Below, in pieces: positions 8,427-17,354 of a stretch of DNA of 64,000 nucleotides. The stretch lies in contig CALJLN010000046.1 of NCBI GenBank assembly GCA_937982565.1, forward strand, positions 124,001-188,000. The letters are read 5' to 3'. The translations under genes were made by a program, and so were the position numbers. Origin of the DNA: UBA2421 sp002343075 (GTDB taxonomy: Bacteria > Planctomycetota > Phycisphaerae > Tepidisphaerales > Tepidisphaeraceae). The notes under the pieces are model-generated. The model did no database searches. It had not been told where the DNA came from and saw only the letters and a program-made list of their open reading frames with translations. The first letter of the stretch is position 1. Each line of letters opens with the position of its first letter.

Positions 8427-9791
8427 GTGGGCGGGAGTTGCGGGCTGATTGTGCTGGCGAATTGTGTCGATAGTGCTGATGTGAGTGAAAGCGCGCCCCC
8501 CATGGTCGAAGAAAATGCCCCGCCGGCGGGTGTTCGCCAGCACGGTACCCCGCCGCGGAAGAAGCGGGACCGGCTCTTGATATTCAGCCAGGTGTTTGTG
8601 CCAGACCCGGCGAGCGTAGGGCAGCATGTGGCCGACGTCGCCATCGAGATGGCCCGCAGGGGCTTCAAGGTGCGCGTTTACACCGCCAACCGCGGTTACG
8701 ACGACCCCACCCGGAAGTACCCCGCTCGGGAGATACTGCACGGCGTGGAGGTGATCCGTCTTCCGCTCAGCAGCTTCGGCAAAAAGACGATTCTCACGCG
8801 CGTCATCGGGACGGCGAGCTTCATGGTGCAGGCGTTCGTGCGCGGGCTGCTTCTTCCGAACGTCGCGGGAGTGATGGTCAGCACCTCACCTCCCCTCATC
8901 GGAGCTGTATCAACAGTACTGCGAATGTTCCGGGGCATGCCGATGGCCTATTGGGCCATGGACCTGAACCCTGACCAGTTGCTGGCGATGAACAAGATCA
9001 AACCCGGTGGTTTTGTTGCACGTTTCCTGGAGGCGGTGAATCGGACCATTTTGAATAATTCGGCGCTGGTGATCGCGCTGGATCGATTTATGGCAGATAG
9101 ACTCCTTCCGCGCGCGCGAGTCAGCAAGACAATGGCCATCATTCCGCCGTGGCCGCATGAAGATGTGATTGAGCCGCTCGAACACGATCAAAACGACTTT
9201 CGTAAAAAGCACGGGCTGGATGGCAAGTTTGTCGTCATGTATTCCGGCAATCACAGCCCAAGCAACCCGCTCACGACCGTACTGGATGCGGCGGTGCGGC
9301 TGAAGGATGATGACACGGTCAAGTTCCTGTTTGTCGGCGGGGGTAATGGGAAGAAGGAAGTAGAGCAGTACCTTAAGACCCACGCGCTGCCGCACGTCAT
9401 CAGCCTGCCATATCAGCCGCTGGAGACCTTGCGATATAGCCTTAGCGCCGCCGACGTGCATGTTGTGAGCATGGGCGACAACATGGTGGGCATTATCCAC
9501 CCGTGCAAAGTGTATGGCGCGATGGCAGTCGGTCGTCCGGTGCTCTATGTCGGGCCGCGGCCGAGCCATATTGCTGATTTGCTCGACCAGGAAGACTTTG
9601 GTCGGGCGGTAAGACACGGCGATGTTGACGGGTGCGTTGCGGCGATCAAATCACTGCAGGAGATGACGACCGATCAGTGGCGGGCAATGGGAGTCCGCGG
9701 GCAGACGCTGCTTGCGGGACGGCTGTCACAGGAAATACTCTGCGGTCGCTTTTGCGACGGGCTTGAACTGACGTTTGAGAAACGCATGTAA
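8427..9791 (+). CDS. Glycosyltransferase family 4 (WbuB-like)
   Basis: 454 residues. The N-terminal Rossmann half starts at RLLIFSQVFVPDPASVGQH, the acceptor-side loop typical of GT4 enzymes of the colanic-acid WbuB type. The C-terminal half has VVMYSGNHSPSNPL, FLFVGGGNGKKEVE and the donor-binding HPCKVYGAMAVGRPVLYV. It should transfer a sugar from a nucleotide donor to a lipid-linked or growing glycan at the cytoplasmic membrane face. The start is a GTG at 8427 preceded by AAGGAAG; an internal ATG near 8502 would remove a low-complexity N-terminus and is an alternative. It sits directly after the epimerase gene. Confidence 0.85.
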   Translation: MGGSCGLIVLANCVDSADVSESAPPMVEENAPPAGVRQHGTPPRKKRDRLLIFSQVFVPDPASVGQHVADVAIEMARRGFKVRVYTANRGYDDPTRKYPAREILHGVEVIRLPLSSFGKKTILTRVIGTASFMVQAFVRGLLLPNVAGVMVSTSPPLIGAVSTVLRMFRGMPMAYWAMDLNPDQLLAMNKIKPGGFVARFLEAVNRTILNNSALVIALDRFMADRLLPRARVSKTMAIIPPWPHEDVIEPLEHDQNDFRKKHGLDGKFVVMYSGNHSPSNPLTTVLDAAVRLKDDDTVKFLFVGGGNGKKEVEQYLKTHALPHVISLPYQPLETLRYSLSAADVHVVSMGDNMVGIIHPCKVYGAMAVGRPVLYVGPRPSHIADLLDQEDFGRAVRHGDVDGCVAAIKSLQEMTTDQWRAMGVRGQTLLAGRLSQEILCGRFCDGLELTFEKRM

Positions 9792-9837
9792 TGCGCCAGC
9801 AGAAACGGTATGTTCACCGCCCGTGGGTCTCGGCGCG

Positions 9838-12057
9838 TTACACTTTCATCTGATCAACAATCAGCTTCTTAGCCGCATCCGCGGGCAGATTCAGCGCGCC
9901 GTGTGCCTCGGCGGCGGCACTTCGGACATCCAGATTCGTTTCTTCCGCGACCACCTTCAGCAGCCGTTCGGTCGAGCCGGCGTCCAGCCTGTTTCCGAAA
10001 AACTTGGCACTGGTGGCAAGGCTGTTTAGCAGGCTTATCTCAACGTCGTCCCCCACATCATCGGCCAAAGCCTTGTTAAGAAGACCTGCTTGCGCGTCGG
10101 GGGAGTCGATCAGGGCGAGCGTCTGACCAACGAGCATGACAATCTCTGGGCGGCGGTCTTCAAGGCTAAGCAGCAGCGACGCACGCGCCGCCGAGACATC
10201 CATCACCTGGCCGCGGCTGATCGCCAACTTCTGCAGCAACTCCGCAGCGCGGGTGGCGTAGGCGGTTGCTGTCTCATCACTAGTCGGCAGCGCGCCGGCC
10301 TTGCGACTGGCCTCCGCCATCGCCGCCTGCACACCGTCGGCATCCCGCGCCTGCGACGTGCTCAGCAGCGCGTCATTCTGCTTGCGCGTTTCCCAGAGTG
10401 ACGCGCCCGTGCGCGTCAACACCAGCTTAGCGGCCCCGGCGAGCTTGGGATTCTGGCTCGCAAGCGAGAAAAGCGTGTCTATCTCCGACGCGTTCATTTC
10501 TTCAGCAACGATGATCACATCCACCGCGCTCAGCCCCTGCCCCGCCGCGACGGCGGCCTCGGCACTGGTTGCGCCGGTGGCGTTGACTGCGCCAGCACCC
10601 TTCATTCCCTCGATAAGGCTATTCAGTTCATCCTGAGTCGGCATAACCACCAGCGCCGATGGAACACCGGTCTGCGAAATCGCCTCGGCCAACAGCGGCA
10701 CGACGCGTTCGCTACCCTCGAAGCTTTGCTGCGGGAGCGACTGGGCCAGCGCGAACGCGGCTTCATAGCGGACGATTCGATCAGGGTAGGTCAGCGCATC
10801 CACCAGCGGCGCGCCTGCAGGGCCAAAGATGTTGCTTTGCCCGCCTATCTCCTGCAGCGACCGGATCACCCCCGCGGCGACCGCGGAGTTCCGATCGTTC
10901 AGCGCGCGCGTCAGTGCCGCATTCAGGTATTGCGCGCCCGCGCTCACGCCGTAGTAGTGTGCATCGGGCTGATTCTCCGCACGCGTTGCATCGACTGCTT
11001 CTGCCGGCAGTTCGGCTTCGCGCTTGTAGTTGCTTGCAAGCCAAAGCGAGAGCGCGTCGCCCTGCCCGCCGCCCAGTTTCAGGGCGTATTCGCTGGCGCG
11101 CATAGCCATGATCTCGTTAAAGATCGGGTTGGGCACATCCACCTTGTGCAGCCCCTTATCGACGGCCCAATACCAGACAAATGCATTGGGCGAACGTCCG
11201 TCGGCCTGGATATCGGCGCGATCGTAGTAGAGTTGCTCGCCAAGGTTCAAGAACAAATCAGCGGGGCTTCCGGCGATCTGCAACTTGGCCAGCGCCTGGG
11301 TCGCAGCCTCTTTCACCGTCGGCGGGGAATCGACGCTGGTCGCAAGTCGCGCGAGGTAAGGCCCCGCAGCGCCGTAGCCGAGATCGCCCAGCGCGCCGAT
11401 CACCACGATGAGCGTATCGTGATCCTTCATTTCCGTCGCGGCAGTCAGCGGATTGATCGCCAGCCGCCCCATGTCGCGCAGCGCGCGCCGTATGGCGGTG
11501 TGATGCTTCGCCTGAGCGGGTGAGCGCAGGTATTCGATCATCAGCGGCACGGCCAGTTCACCGCTTTGCCGCAGCTTGGCGATACCCAGCGCGTAACCCC
11601 GCTCATTCACCATCAGCCTTTCAATGTTGGCTTGAATGAAGGTGGGATCGCTTCGCCGTGCGAGATATCCCGCATTGAGCTGATCCATCAATTGCGAAGT
11701 GACCGGCTGCATCGCCTCGACGCCGCTCCAGCGGAGCAGCCACTGATCCAGATTGTCTTTTCGCGTCGCTGCAACGTCCTCGAAAGCGGCGAGGATTGAA
11801 GTCGAGTCGGCGCCAGAATCAAGAATCTTCTGTCCTTCAGCGGTCGCCAATTCGTAGCGGGCGATCTTGCCGTAGTGCCAGAAGTTGTCCACGGAGGCGC
11901 GCAGGTCCTTCGAAACCGGCACCGTCATCACCGCGTCGGCGGACGCTTCCTGCGCGGCGGCGGTTGAGTAAAGGCTCGCGACAGACATGGCCGCGGCCAG
12001 AATGATGGATTTAGAAATGGAAAGCGCGACACTGGGGGCGACACTGGGGGCGACCAT
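9838..12057 (-). CDS. Exported HEAT-repeat protein
   Basis: 739 residues from ATG 12055-12057, chosen because GGAGG lies 8-9 bases upstream; the frame stays open further upstream but without a ribosome site. A signal peptide covers about residues 8-35 and ends near STAAAQEA. The rest is alpha-helical with HEAT/PBS-type repeats: GYALGIAKLRQSGELAVPLMI, DTLIVVIGALGDLGYGAAG, RIVRYEAAFALAQSLPQ and NLDVRSAAAEAHGALNL. Such repeats form protein-binding solenoids in the periplasm. No catalytic motif is seen. It converges with the glycosyltransferase gene, ending 46 bp from it, and diverges from mdh. Confidence 0.75.
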   Translation of the reverse strand: MVAPSVAPSVALSISKSIILAAAMSVASLYSTAAAQEASADAVMTVPVSKDLRASVDNFWHYGKIARYELATAEGQKILDSGADSTSILAAFEDVAATRKDNLDQWLLRWSGVEAMQPVTSQLMDQLNAGYLARRSDPTFIQANIERLMVNERGYALGIAKLRQSGELAVPLMIEYLRSPAQAKHHTAIRRALRDMGRLAINPLTAATEMKDHDTLIVVIGALGDLGYGAAGPYLARLATSVDSPPTVKEAATQALAKLQIAGSPADLFLNLGEQLYYDRADIQADGRSPNAFVWYWAVDKGLHKVDVPNPIFNEIMAMRASEYALKLGGGQGDALSLWLASNYKREAELPAEAVDATRAENQPDAHYYGVSAGAQYLNAALTRALNDRNSAVAAGVIRSLQEIGGQSNIFGPAGAPLVDALTYPDRIVRYEAAFALAQSLPQQSFEGSERVVPLLAEAISQTGVPSALVVMPTQDELNSLIEGMKGAGAVNATGATSAEAAVAAGQGLSAVDVIIVAEEMNASEIDTLFSLASQNPKLAGAAKLVLTRTGASLWETRKQNDALLSTSQARDADGVQAAMAEASRKAGALPTSDETATAYATRAAELLQKLAISRGQVMDVSAARASLLLSLEDRRPEIVMLVGQTLALIDSPDAQAGLLNKALADDVGDDVEISLLNSLATSAKFFGNRLDAGSTERLLKVVAEETNLDVRSAAAEAHGALNLPADAAKKLIVDQMKV

Positions 12058-12242
12058 ACAACTAGCCTCCGAAACTCTTGGTGCAAAACAAAGGAGCGAT
12101 GACCCATTTCGGGCACAATTCGGCCAAGTTCTAAATGTAGACCCGCTCATATGCGCCGTCAAGAAACCCCCCAACAACGGACAGCAGCCGTCGGAGGCAC
12201 TCCCTCATTCCTCAGGGGGGTCGGCAGTCGGTCGCTGTGGCG

Positions 12243-12279
12243 AATCTGCGCACCGGCAGATTTGCGCGCGGGCAAATTT
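12243..12279 (+). promoter_or_regulatory. Two overlapping, mutually exclusive hairpins upstream of mdh
   Basis: AATCTGC (12243-12249) pairs perfectly with GCAGATT (12256-12262). The overlapping AGATTTGC (12258-12265) pairs with GCAAATTT (12272-12279), with one G-T pair. The shared segment can join only one stem at a time. They lie in the 304-bp divergent gap between the HEAT-repeat gene and mdh, about 80 bp before the mdh start. They may be regulator sites as DNA or alternative RNA structures; no function is shown. Confidence 0.35.
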
Positions 12280-12361
12280 GAATCCCTCCGTTGTTTCATC
12301 ATAATCGAGCGTCTCGGAGAGTGAAGCGTTTGCAGGTAGTCTAAAAGGAACCATCAGCATC

Positions 12362-13297
12362 ATGCGAAGAGCAAAAATCAGCATTATCGGGGCCGGAAAC
12401 GTCGGTGCCACCTGCGCCCACTGGGCCGCGGCCAAGGAACTGGGCGACATCGTTCTGGTCGATATTCCGCAGGTAGAGGGCATGCCCCAGGGGAAGGCGC
12501 TTGACCTGTTCCAGGCTTCACCTGTGGAGGGATTCGACAGCAAGATCATCGGCGCCACCACCTACGAGCCAACCGCGGGGAGTGATGTTGTGATCGTCAC
12601 GGCGGGCGTGGCGCGAAAGCCGGGGATGAGCCGGGACGACCTGATCAATATTAACACCGGAATTGTCAAAAGCGTGGCCGAATCGGTCGCAAAATGGTCG
12701 CCTAATGCCATCATGCTCGTCGTGAGCAACCCGCTCGACGCCATGGTGTACGTCGCCTGGCGAGCCAGCGGATTTGATCCAAAGAAGGTGATCGGGCAGG
12801 CCGGCGTGCTCGATGCGGCGCGGTACCGGGCGTTTCTGGCGATGGAGATCGGCTGCAGCGTGGAGGACATCCACGCACTACTTCTCGGCGGGCACGGCGA
12901 TGACATGGTGCCGCTCAAGCGCTACGCCTTCGCCGGCGGCATTCCCATCACGCAGCTCATCAAGCCGGATCGGCTCGAACAGATCGTCGATCGAACTCGC
13001 AAAGGTGGAGCTGAAATCGTTGGCCTGCTGAAGACCGGTAGCGCCTATTACGCACCCGCCAGCAGCACTGTCGCAATGACCGAGGCTATCATTCGGGACA
13101 AAAAACGCATCCTCGCCTGCGCCGCGTATTGTGAGAAAGAATATCGCGTGGGCGGCTACTTCGTGGGTGTGCCGTGTGTTCTCGGGACCGACGGCGTTGA
13201 GAAGATCATCGAAGTCGAATTGGATGAAGAAGAGAAGGCGATGTTCCAGACAAGCGTAGACCATGTGAAAGAACTGGTCAAAGCAGTGAAGATGTGA
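12362..13297 (+). CDS. mdh: Malate dehydrogenase
   Basis: 311 residues, normal for the LDH-like bacterial malate dehydrogenases. It interconverts malate and oxaloacetate with NAD in the TCA cycle. Visible are the dinucleotide loop GAGNVGATCAHWAA near residues 9-22, the flexible-loop arginines in ARKPGMSRDD, VVSNPLDAM, and the catalytic histidine in LLGGHGDDMVP. ARKPGMSRDD favours malate over lactate as substrate. The ATG at 12362 follows AAAGGAA. The gene is monocistronic, ending in a hairpin directly after its stop. Confidence 0.95.
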   Translation: MRRAKISIIGAGNVGATCAHWAAAKELGDIVLVDIPQVEGMPQGKALDLFQASPVEGFDSKIIGATTYEPTAGSDVVIVTAGVARKPGMSRDDLININTGIVKSVAESVAKWSPNAIMLVVSNPLDAMVYVAWRASGFDPKKVIGQAGVLDAARYRAFLAMEIGCSVEDIHALLLGGHGDDMVPLKRYAFAGGIPITQLIKPDRLEQIVDRTRKGGAEIVGLLKTGSAYYAPASSTVAMTEAIIRDKKRILACAAYCEKEYRVGGYFVGVPCVLGTDGVEKIIEVELDEEEKAMFQTSVDHVKELVKAVKM

Positions 13298-13300
13298 TTT

Positions 13301-13337
13301 TGCAGCGAAGGTGTGATTTTGGTCACACCTCGCTGCA
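13301..13337 (+). terminator. Hairpin after mdh
   Basis: Starts 3 bp after the mdh stop. TGCAGCG plus AGGTGTGA (13301-13307, 13309-13316) pair with TCACACCT and CGCTGCA (13323-13337), a 15-bp stem with one bulged A and a TTTTGG loop. There is no U-tract behind it, so it may end transcription weakly or protect the mRNA 3' end. Confidence 0.6.
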
Positions 13338-13478
13338 GTGGTCGAACTGCCTGTGAAGGGTTGACGAGTCAGGTATGACTCAACCCAGAAACGGGGACAG
13401 GCGGATGAGCCGCTTGTGGAGTGTGACATCGAAGTTCGTGTTCGGCTCGGCATCGTGTCAGAATTGGTTTACGCATCC

Positions 13479-15068
13479 ATGACGCAAAAACTTCGGACAA
13501 TTCGCTGCGGCTTGATCATTGGTCTCGCACTCTGCTGGATCGGGGGCTGTGTAAACAAGCCCCGCTTTATCGCAGCCGACGCGCGGGCGACCATTGATCG
13601 CAAGGTGATCGAGTATCCCGCGGGATTTGACCTTGAATCGGTCGTCGCGGGGCTTACGGCGCCCACGGCAATGGCCTTTGATGGGGAAGGCTCTCTGCTG
13701 ATCGCTGAAAATGGCACCGACAACCGCGCCCGCATTGTTGGATGGAAGAGGGACGGTACCTACTTTCAGGTGTATCCGCGTGGAACGCGCATCCCACTGA
13801 TCGGCCTTGGCGGCAAGCGTTTCGACTTCCGTGGGCCGGTTGGGGGCATGGTGGTGAGCCAGGGTAGCATCTATGTATCGCATCGCGACAGTCGCGACCG
13901 GGGGATGATTTCTGCGTTCGACTTCGACGGCAACGTCACCACCATCGCCGCCGACCTCCCCGCCGCCGGCGACTACGGGGTGACCGACCTCGCGGTGCAT
14001 CCCAGCGGGCGCATCTACTTCGGCGTCGGCTCAGCCACCAACAGCGGTGTGGTCGGGCTTGATAACTGGCAGAAGGGCTGGGTTCGCAAGCACCCCACTT
14101 TTGCCGACGTCCCCGGGGCCGACTTATTCCTGCTCGGCCGCCGATTTGACACCAAGAACCCCGCTTACGGCCTCTTCGGCGGCACCGAAATCGCTGTTAC
14201 CGCGCCGTTTCAGTCGTTTGGAATCAGCAATCAGACGCGCGTGCTTCGATCGGAAAATGGCAAGCCATCGAGCGCCGTCTACTCGGTCAGCCCGACCGGT
14301 GGCGATCTGCGCGTCGAAGCAATCGGACTGCGACTGCCGCGAGGATTGGTCTTTAATGAATTCGGCAATCTCTTCGTCACCAATAACGGCATGGAACTCC
14401 GTGGCACGCGGCCGGTGAAGGATGATCCCGACACGCTGGTGCGGGTGCTTCTGTCCGGCGGGGTGCCTGTGTGGTACGGCTTCCCCGATTACAGTACCGA
14501 TGGACGTCCAATCGCCAGGCCCGAGTTTCAGCCGCCAGTCGAGATGATTCTGCGCTACGGCTACCCCGACCTCGCCGCGGTCATCGATCAGGAGCGGAGT
14601 GGGCTGGATAAGGTGCGTGCCGACCCGCAAACCGTCAACCGAGGCGTGTTCGATCCGCTTTCCGGCGCGGCACGGCTGGATGTGGTGCCGGCGAGTGGCG
14701 AATTCAAGGATTTTCACGGCAGCGTGATCGTCGCTCTGTTCGGCGACCGCGCACCATTCGCCACGAGCAATCAGAAGCTCACCATCACCCCCGGCCGCAA
14801 GCTCGTGCGCGTCAACATTGATGCGCGCCAAGTCAGCGACTTCGTGAAAAACACCGAAGGACTCCCCGCAAGCAAACTCGACCGCGGGTCGGTGGCGCTC
14901 GAACGGCCGATCGATATTAAGTTTGGCCCGGACGGCTCAATGTACATCCTGGATTTCGGCGAGATGCAGATGCGCAGCGGCAAGGAGAAAATTGCCGCGC
15001 GCAGCGGGCGTGTCTTCCGGCTGACGACCATGAAAGAATCCCCTGCTACCACGGCCCCCGCTCCTTAG
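13479..15068 (+). CDS. Lipoprotein with sugar/sorbosone-dehydrogenase-like beta-propeller
   Basis: 529 residues from ATG 13479. The N-terminus MTQKLRTIRCGLIIGLALCW ends in a lipobox-like IGGC with the acylated Cys at position 24, so an exported lipoprotein is likely. The body shows propeller patterns: LTAPTAMAFDGEGSLLIAENG, YGVTDLAVHPSGRIYFGVG, GLRLPRGLVFNEFGNLFVTNNG and IDIKFGPDGSMYILDFGEMQ. These recall PQQ-dependent sugar dehydrogenase (GDH-B/YliI) and NHL folds common in planctomycete secretomes. Substrate and cofactor cannot be read from the sequence. It lies 181 bp after mdh and converges with the crtC-like gene. Confidence 0.7.
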   Translation: MTQKLRTIRCGLIIGLALCWIGGCVNKPRFIAADARATIDRKVIEYPAGFDLESVVAGLTAPTAMAFDGEGSLLIAENGTDNRARIVGWKRDGTYFQVYPRGTRIPLIGLGGKRFDFRGPVGGMVVSQGSIYVSHRDSRDRGMISAFDFDGNVTTIAADLPAAGDYGVTDLAVHPSGRIYFGVGSATNSGVVGLDNWQKGWVRKHPTFADVPGADLFLLGRRFDTKNPAYGLFGGTEIAVTAPFQSFGISNQTRVLRSENGKPSSAVYSVSPTGGDLRVEAIGLRLPRGLVFNEFGNLFVTNNGMELRGTRPVKDDPDTLVRVLLSGGVPVWYGFPDYSTDGRPIARPEFQPPVEMILRYGYPDLAAVIDQERSGLDKVRADPQTVNRGVFDPLSGAARLDVVPASGEFKDFHGSVIVALFGDRAPFATSNQKLTITPGRKLVRVNIDARQVSDFVKNTEGLPASKLDRGSVALERPIDIKFGPDGSMYILDFGEMQMRSGKEKIAARSGRVFRLTTMKESPATTAPAP

Positions 15069-15140
15069 CAGCGATCGTTCCCCAGGCTCATTCGGGCTGT
15101 CGTCGGGCTGTAGTGGCGATTGCGCCCGTCAGCGACCGAA

Positions 15141-16220
15141 CTACACTTTTGAGATCGACATCTCAATCATCCGGCCGAGGATCGGCCAGCGCAGCCGGCT
15201 GGGGTAGGCGACTTCGCAAAATGCGCTCCCGCGGCGGCCCTGACATTCCGCTTGATACATGAGGCGCATGTAAAACGGCGCGCTGTCGATCAATCTGGGG
15301 CTGTGCAGCCGCATGGTTGCGTTGAAGACGAGTTGCTTCGGATATCGTAGGAGCATCGGTGAGACGGCACCCCAGTCGCAATCGACCCGCCGCACCTGCA
15401 GCTCTGCAAGCCCGGCCCCATCCCCGCGGACGAGATGTGTTTCATCGGCCAGTGTCCGATCGCGCGGCTTGGCATAGTGGAACGTGAAGACGCAGTCGTC
15501 AAAGACCGCCCGGCCCCAGATCCATCGCCTTAACCCAGGCCCCAGAGGGCCAGTGCCGTAGTTATGGTCGTGATAGCCCAGCCCCGAGAAGTTTACGCCC
15601 ACCGCAGCCCCGGGCGCGTCGGCGGTGAAGACTCGGTAGCTACCCGTCACCTCGCACAAAGGGTTCGCCAGAACCCAGCGGTGCTCCGCGCCAGTCATCG
15701 CGCGACTAAGAAACGTCCGCTCCACGGCGGCATGTTGCAACCTCGGACGAAAGACAAACTCGCCGGTGAGCGTCTGCCCCTCAAGGCGTTTCGGCCCCTG
15801 CCAGGTGAGTTGCCAAGGCACGCCGCGGACGCAAATGCGAATGCTGCCATCCGGCTGCGCCACGATGGTATTTGGCCCGAGTGCCACGTCGAGGCGATCG
15901 CACGAGGCGCGCAACTCTCCCCGGGGATACTGAAGCATAAACTGGTGGGCGATTCTCCCCTGTTCATAAACCACAAAGTAGGCACAAGGAAAGTCACCAG
16001 GCAGCGGCGGCAGGCGACGCGTGGGCCGGCTGCGAAACTTCTTGAGGGCCCGCAGGTAGCCGGGATGAAAGACGAACCCTTCGAGCAGGATGACGACAAA
16101 CTGCCGATCGTGCTCGCGATCCTCGGCATCAAAATACCACCACTCATATCCGCCGGGCGCGGTAACGCGATGCCACGCGTCGGCAATCGGATTTCCATCA
16201 AACAGTTCGATTGCGTCCAT
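15141..16220 (-). CDS. CrtC-like carotenoid 1,2-hydratase family (lipocalin-like) protein
   Basis: 359 residues from ATG 16218-16220; the open frame extends to 16355 but that part overlaps the upstream gene. Two conserved boxes stand out: PGGYEWWYFDAED near the N-terminus and GLGYHDHNYGTGPLG in the middle. Both are typical of the CrtC/AttH two-lipocalin fold, whose best-known member hydrates the terminal double bond of acyclic carotenoids. The gene follows a phytoene/squalene synthase by 19 bp on the same strand, which supports an isoprenoid substrate. No desaturase gene is nearby, so the exact product is open. Confidence 0.7.
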   Translation of the reverse strand: MDAIELFDGNPIADAWHRVTAPGGYEWWYFDAEDREHDRQFVVILLEGFVFHPGYLRALKKFRSRPTRRLPPLPGDFPCAYFVVYEQGRIAHQFMLQYPRGELRASCDRLDVALGPNTIVAQPDGSIRICVRGVPWQLTWQGPKRLEGQTLTGEFVFRPRLQHAAVERTFLSRAMTGAEHRWVLANPLCEVTGSYRVFTADAPGAAVGVNFSGLGYHDHNYGTGPLGPGLRRWIWGRAVFDDCVFTFHYAKPRDRTLADETHLVRGDGAGLAELQVRRVDCDWGAVSPMLLRYPKQLVFNATMRLHSPRLIDSAPFYMRLMYQAECQGRRGSAFCEVAYPSRLRWPILGRMIEMSISKV

Positions 16221-16239
16221 CAGCGAAGGCACCTTCGTC

Positions 16240-17166
16240 TCAGCAAAACACTTCCGGGATCGGTGCACCGTCTTGCCGTCGCGCCAGCCGCCGGGCAAGC
16301 GGGACCCGGGCGAGCTTCTGCAGCATCGACAAATGCGCCCGGCGGGAAAAGACATCGTACTGCTGCGCCTCGATGCTGCACAGAATGCCGGAGTAAATCA
16401 CCGCCATCGCCGCCGCCGTCGTGCGCGAGCCATCATCGGCAAGCTTGCAAAGCCCTGCGGCGCCCGAGCGATAGAGCGATCTCGCCCGGGCAATCTCAAA
16501 CTGCATCAACTCGATAAACTCACGCGTCGTCCGACCGGCGGCGAGATCGGCCTCGGATACATGAAACCGCTCCATGTCCTCCGCGGGCAGGTAGATGCGG
16601 CCCCGGTCGAAGTCTTCCTTCACATCGCGAAGGATGTTTGTGAGCTGCATCGCATTGCCCATGGTGACCGCCTGCTCCCTGGTGCTTTCGTCGATCGGGC
16701 CGAAAATGCAACTCATCATTAACCCCACCACACCCGCAACGTGATAGCAATACACCTCAAGGTCGCGCCATGTTGTGTAGCGGCTGATCGTGAGGTCCAT
16801 GCGGCATCCTTCCGCCAACTCCACAAAAAGCACGCGGGGAATGTCGTGCTCCCGCACCGTCGCCTGGAACGCGCGTAACGCCAGGCCGGGTTCATCTTTC
16901 GGCAGATGATCTAGCTCGTCGAGGTAGACGCTGTCGAGGATTCGCTCAAATTCGGCAATGCCTTCCGCTTCCCGGCCGGGACGGGTGTCTACCGCGTCAT
17001 CAAGCAGACGGCAGAATGAGTAAACCGCGTACGCGGCTCGTCGCTTGGGTTTGGGAAGGAAATATGAAGCGAAATAGAAGCTCTTGGCATGCCGCCGACA
17101 AATGCGTTCGGCGGCATGCCATGATTCCGTCGCAGCTTGGGTAACCGTTGTTGAGGTGCGCAGCAT
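16240..17166 (-). CDS. crtB: Squalene/phytoene synthase family
   Basis: 308 residues, family-typical length. It joins two prenyl diphosphates head-to-head. Both Asp-rich metal-binding motifs are present: RLLDDAVDTRPG near residue 55 and LTNILRDVKEDFDRGRIYLP near residue 185, with the signature YCYHVAGVVGLMM between. Phytoene synthase is favoured because a CrtC-like gene follows 19 bp later, but squalene or hydroxysqualene synthase (HpnC/HpnD) cannot be ruled out. The start is ATG 17164-17166. The 188 bp separating it from dnaA upstream carry no clear gene. Confidence 0.85.
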   Translation of the reverse strand: MLRTSTTVTQAATESWHAAERICRRHAKSFYFASYFLPKPKRRAAYAVYSFCRLLDDAVDTRPGREAEGIAEFERILDSVYLDELDHLPKDEPGLALRAFQATVREHDIPRVLFVELAEGCRMDLTISRYTTWRDLEVYCYHVAGVVGLMMSCIFGPIDESTREQAVTMGNAMQLTNILRDVKEDFDRGRIYLPAEDMERFHVSEADLAAGRTTREFIELMQFEIARARSLYRSGAAGLCKLADDGSRTTAAAMAVIYSGILCSIEAQQYDVFSRRAHLSMLQKLARVPLARRLARRQDGAPIPEVFC

Positions 17167-17354
17167 GCTCCGTCAGTTATCTTTCACCCGCCGATGAAGA
17201 ATGCAAACGAATAGTTCATCGCGCATCAGTGTCAGCGGGCCACGAGCCGATATTCAAGGCTCGCCCCACATTTCCGATTTCGAAATCGCGTCGCAAACTG
17301 CCCAGTTTACCGGCTGAACCAAAACTGAAGCAAGCCTGACGAACGACTCGCTCA

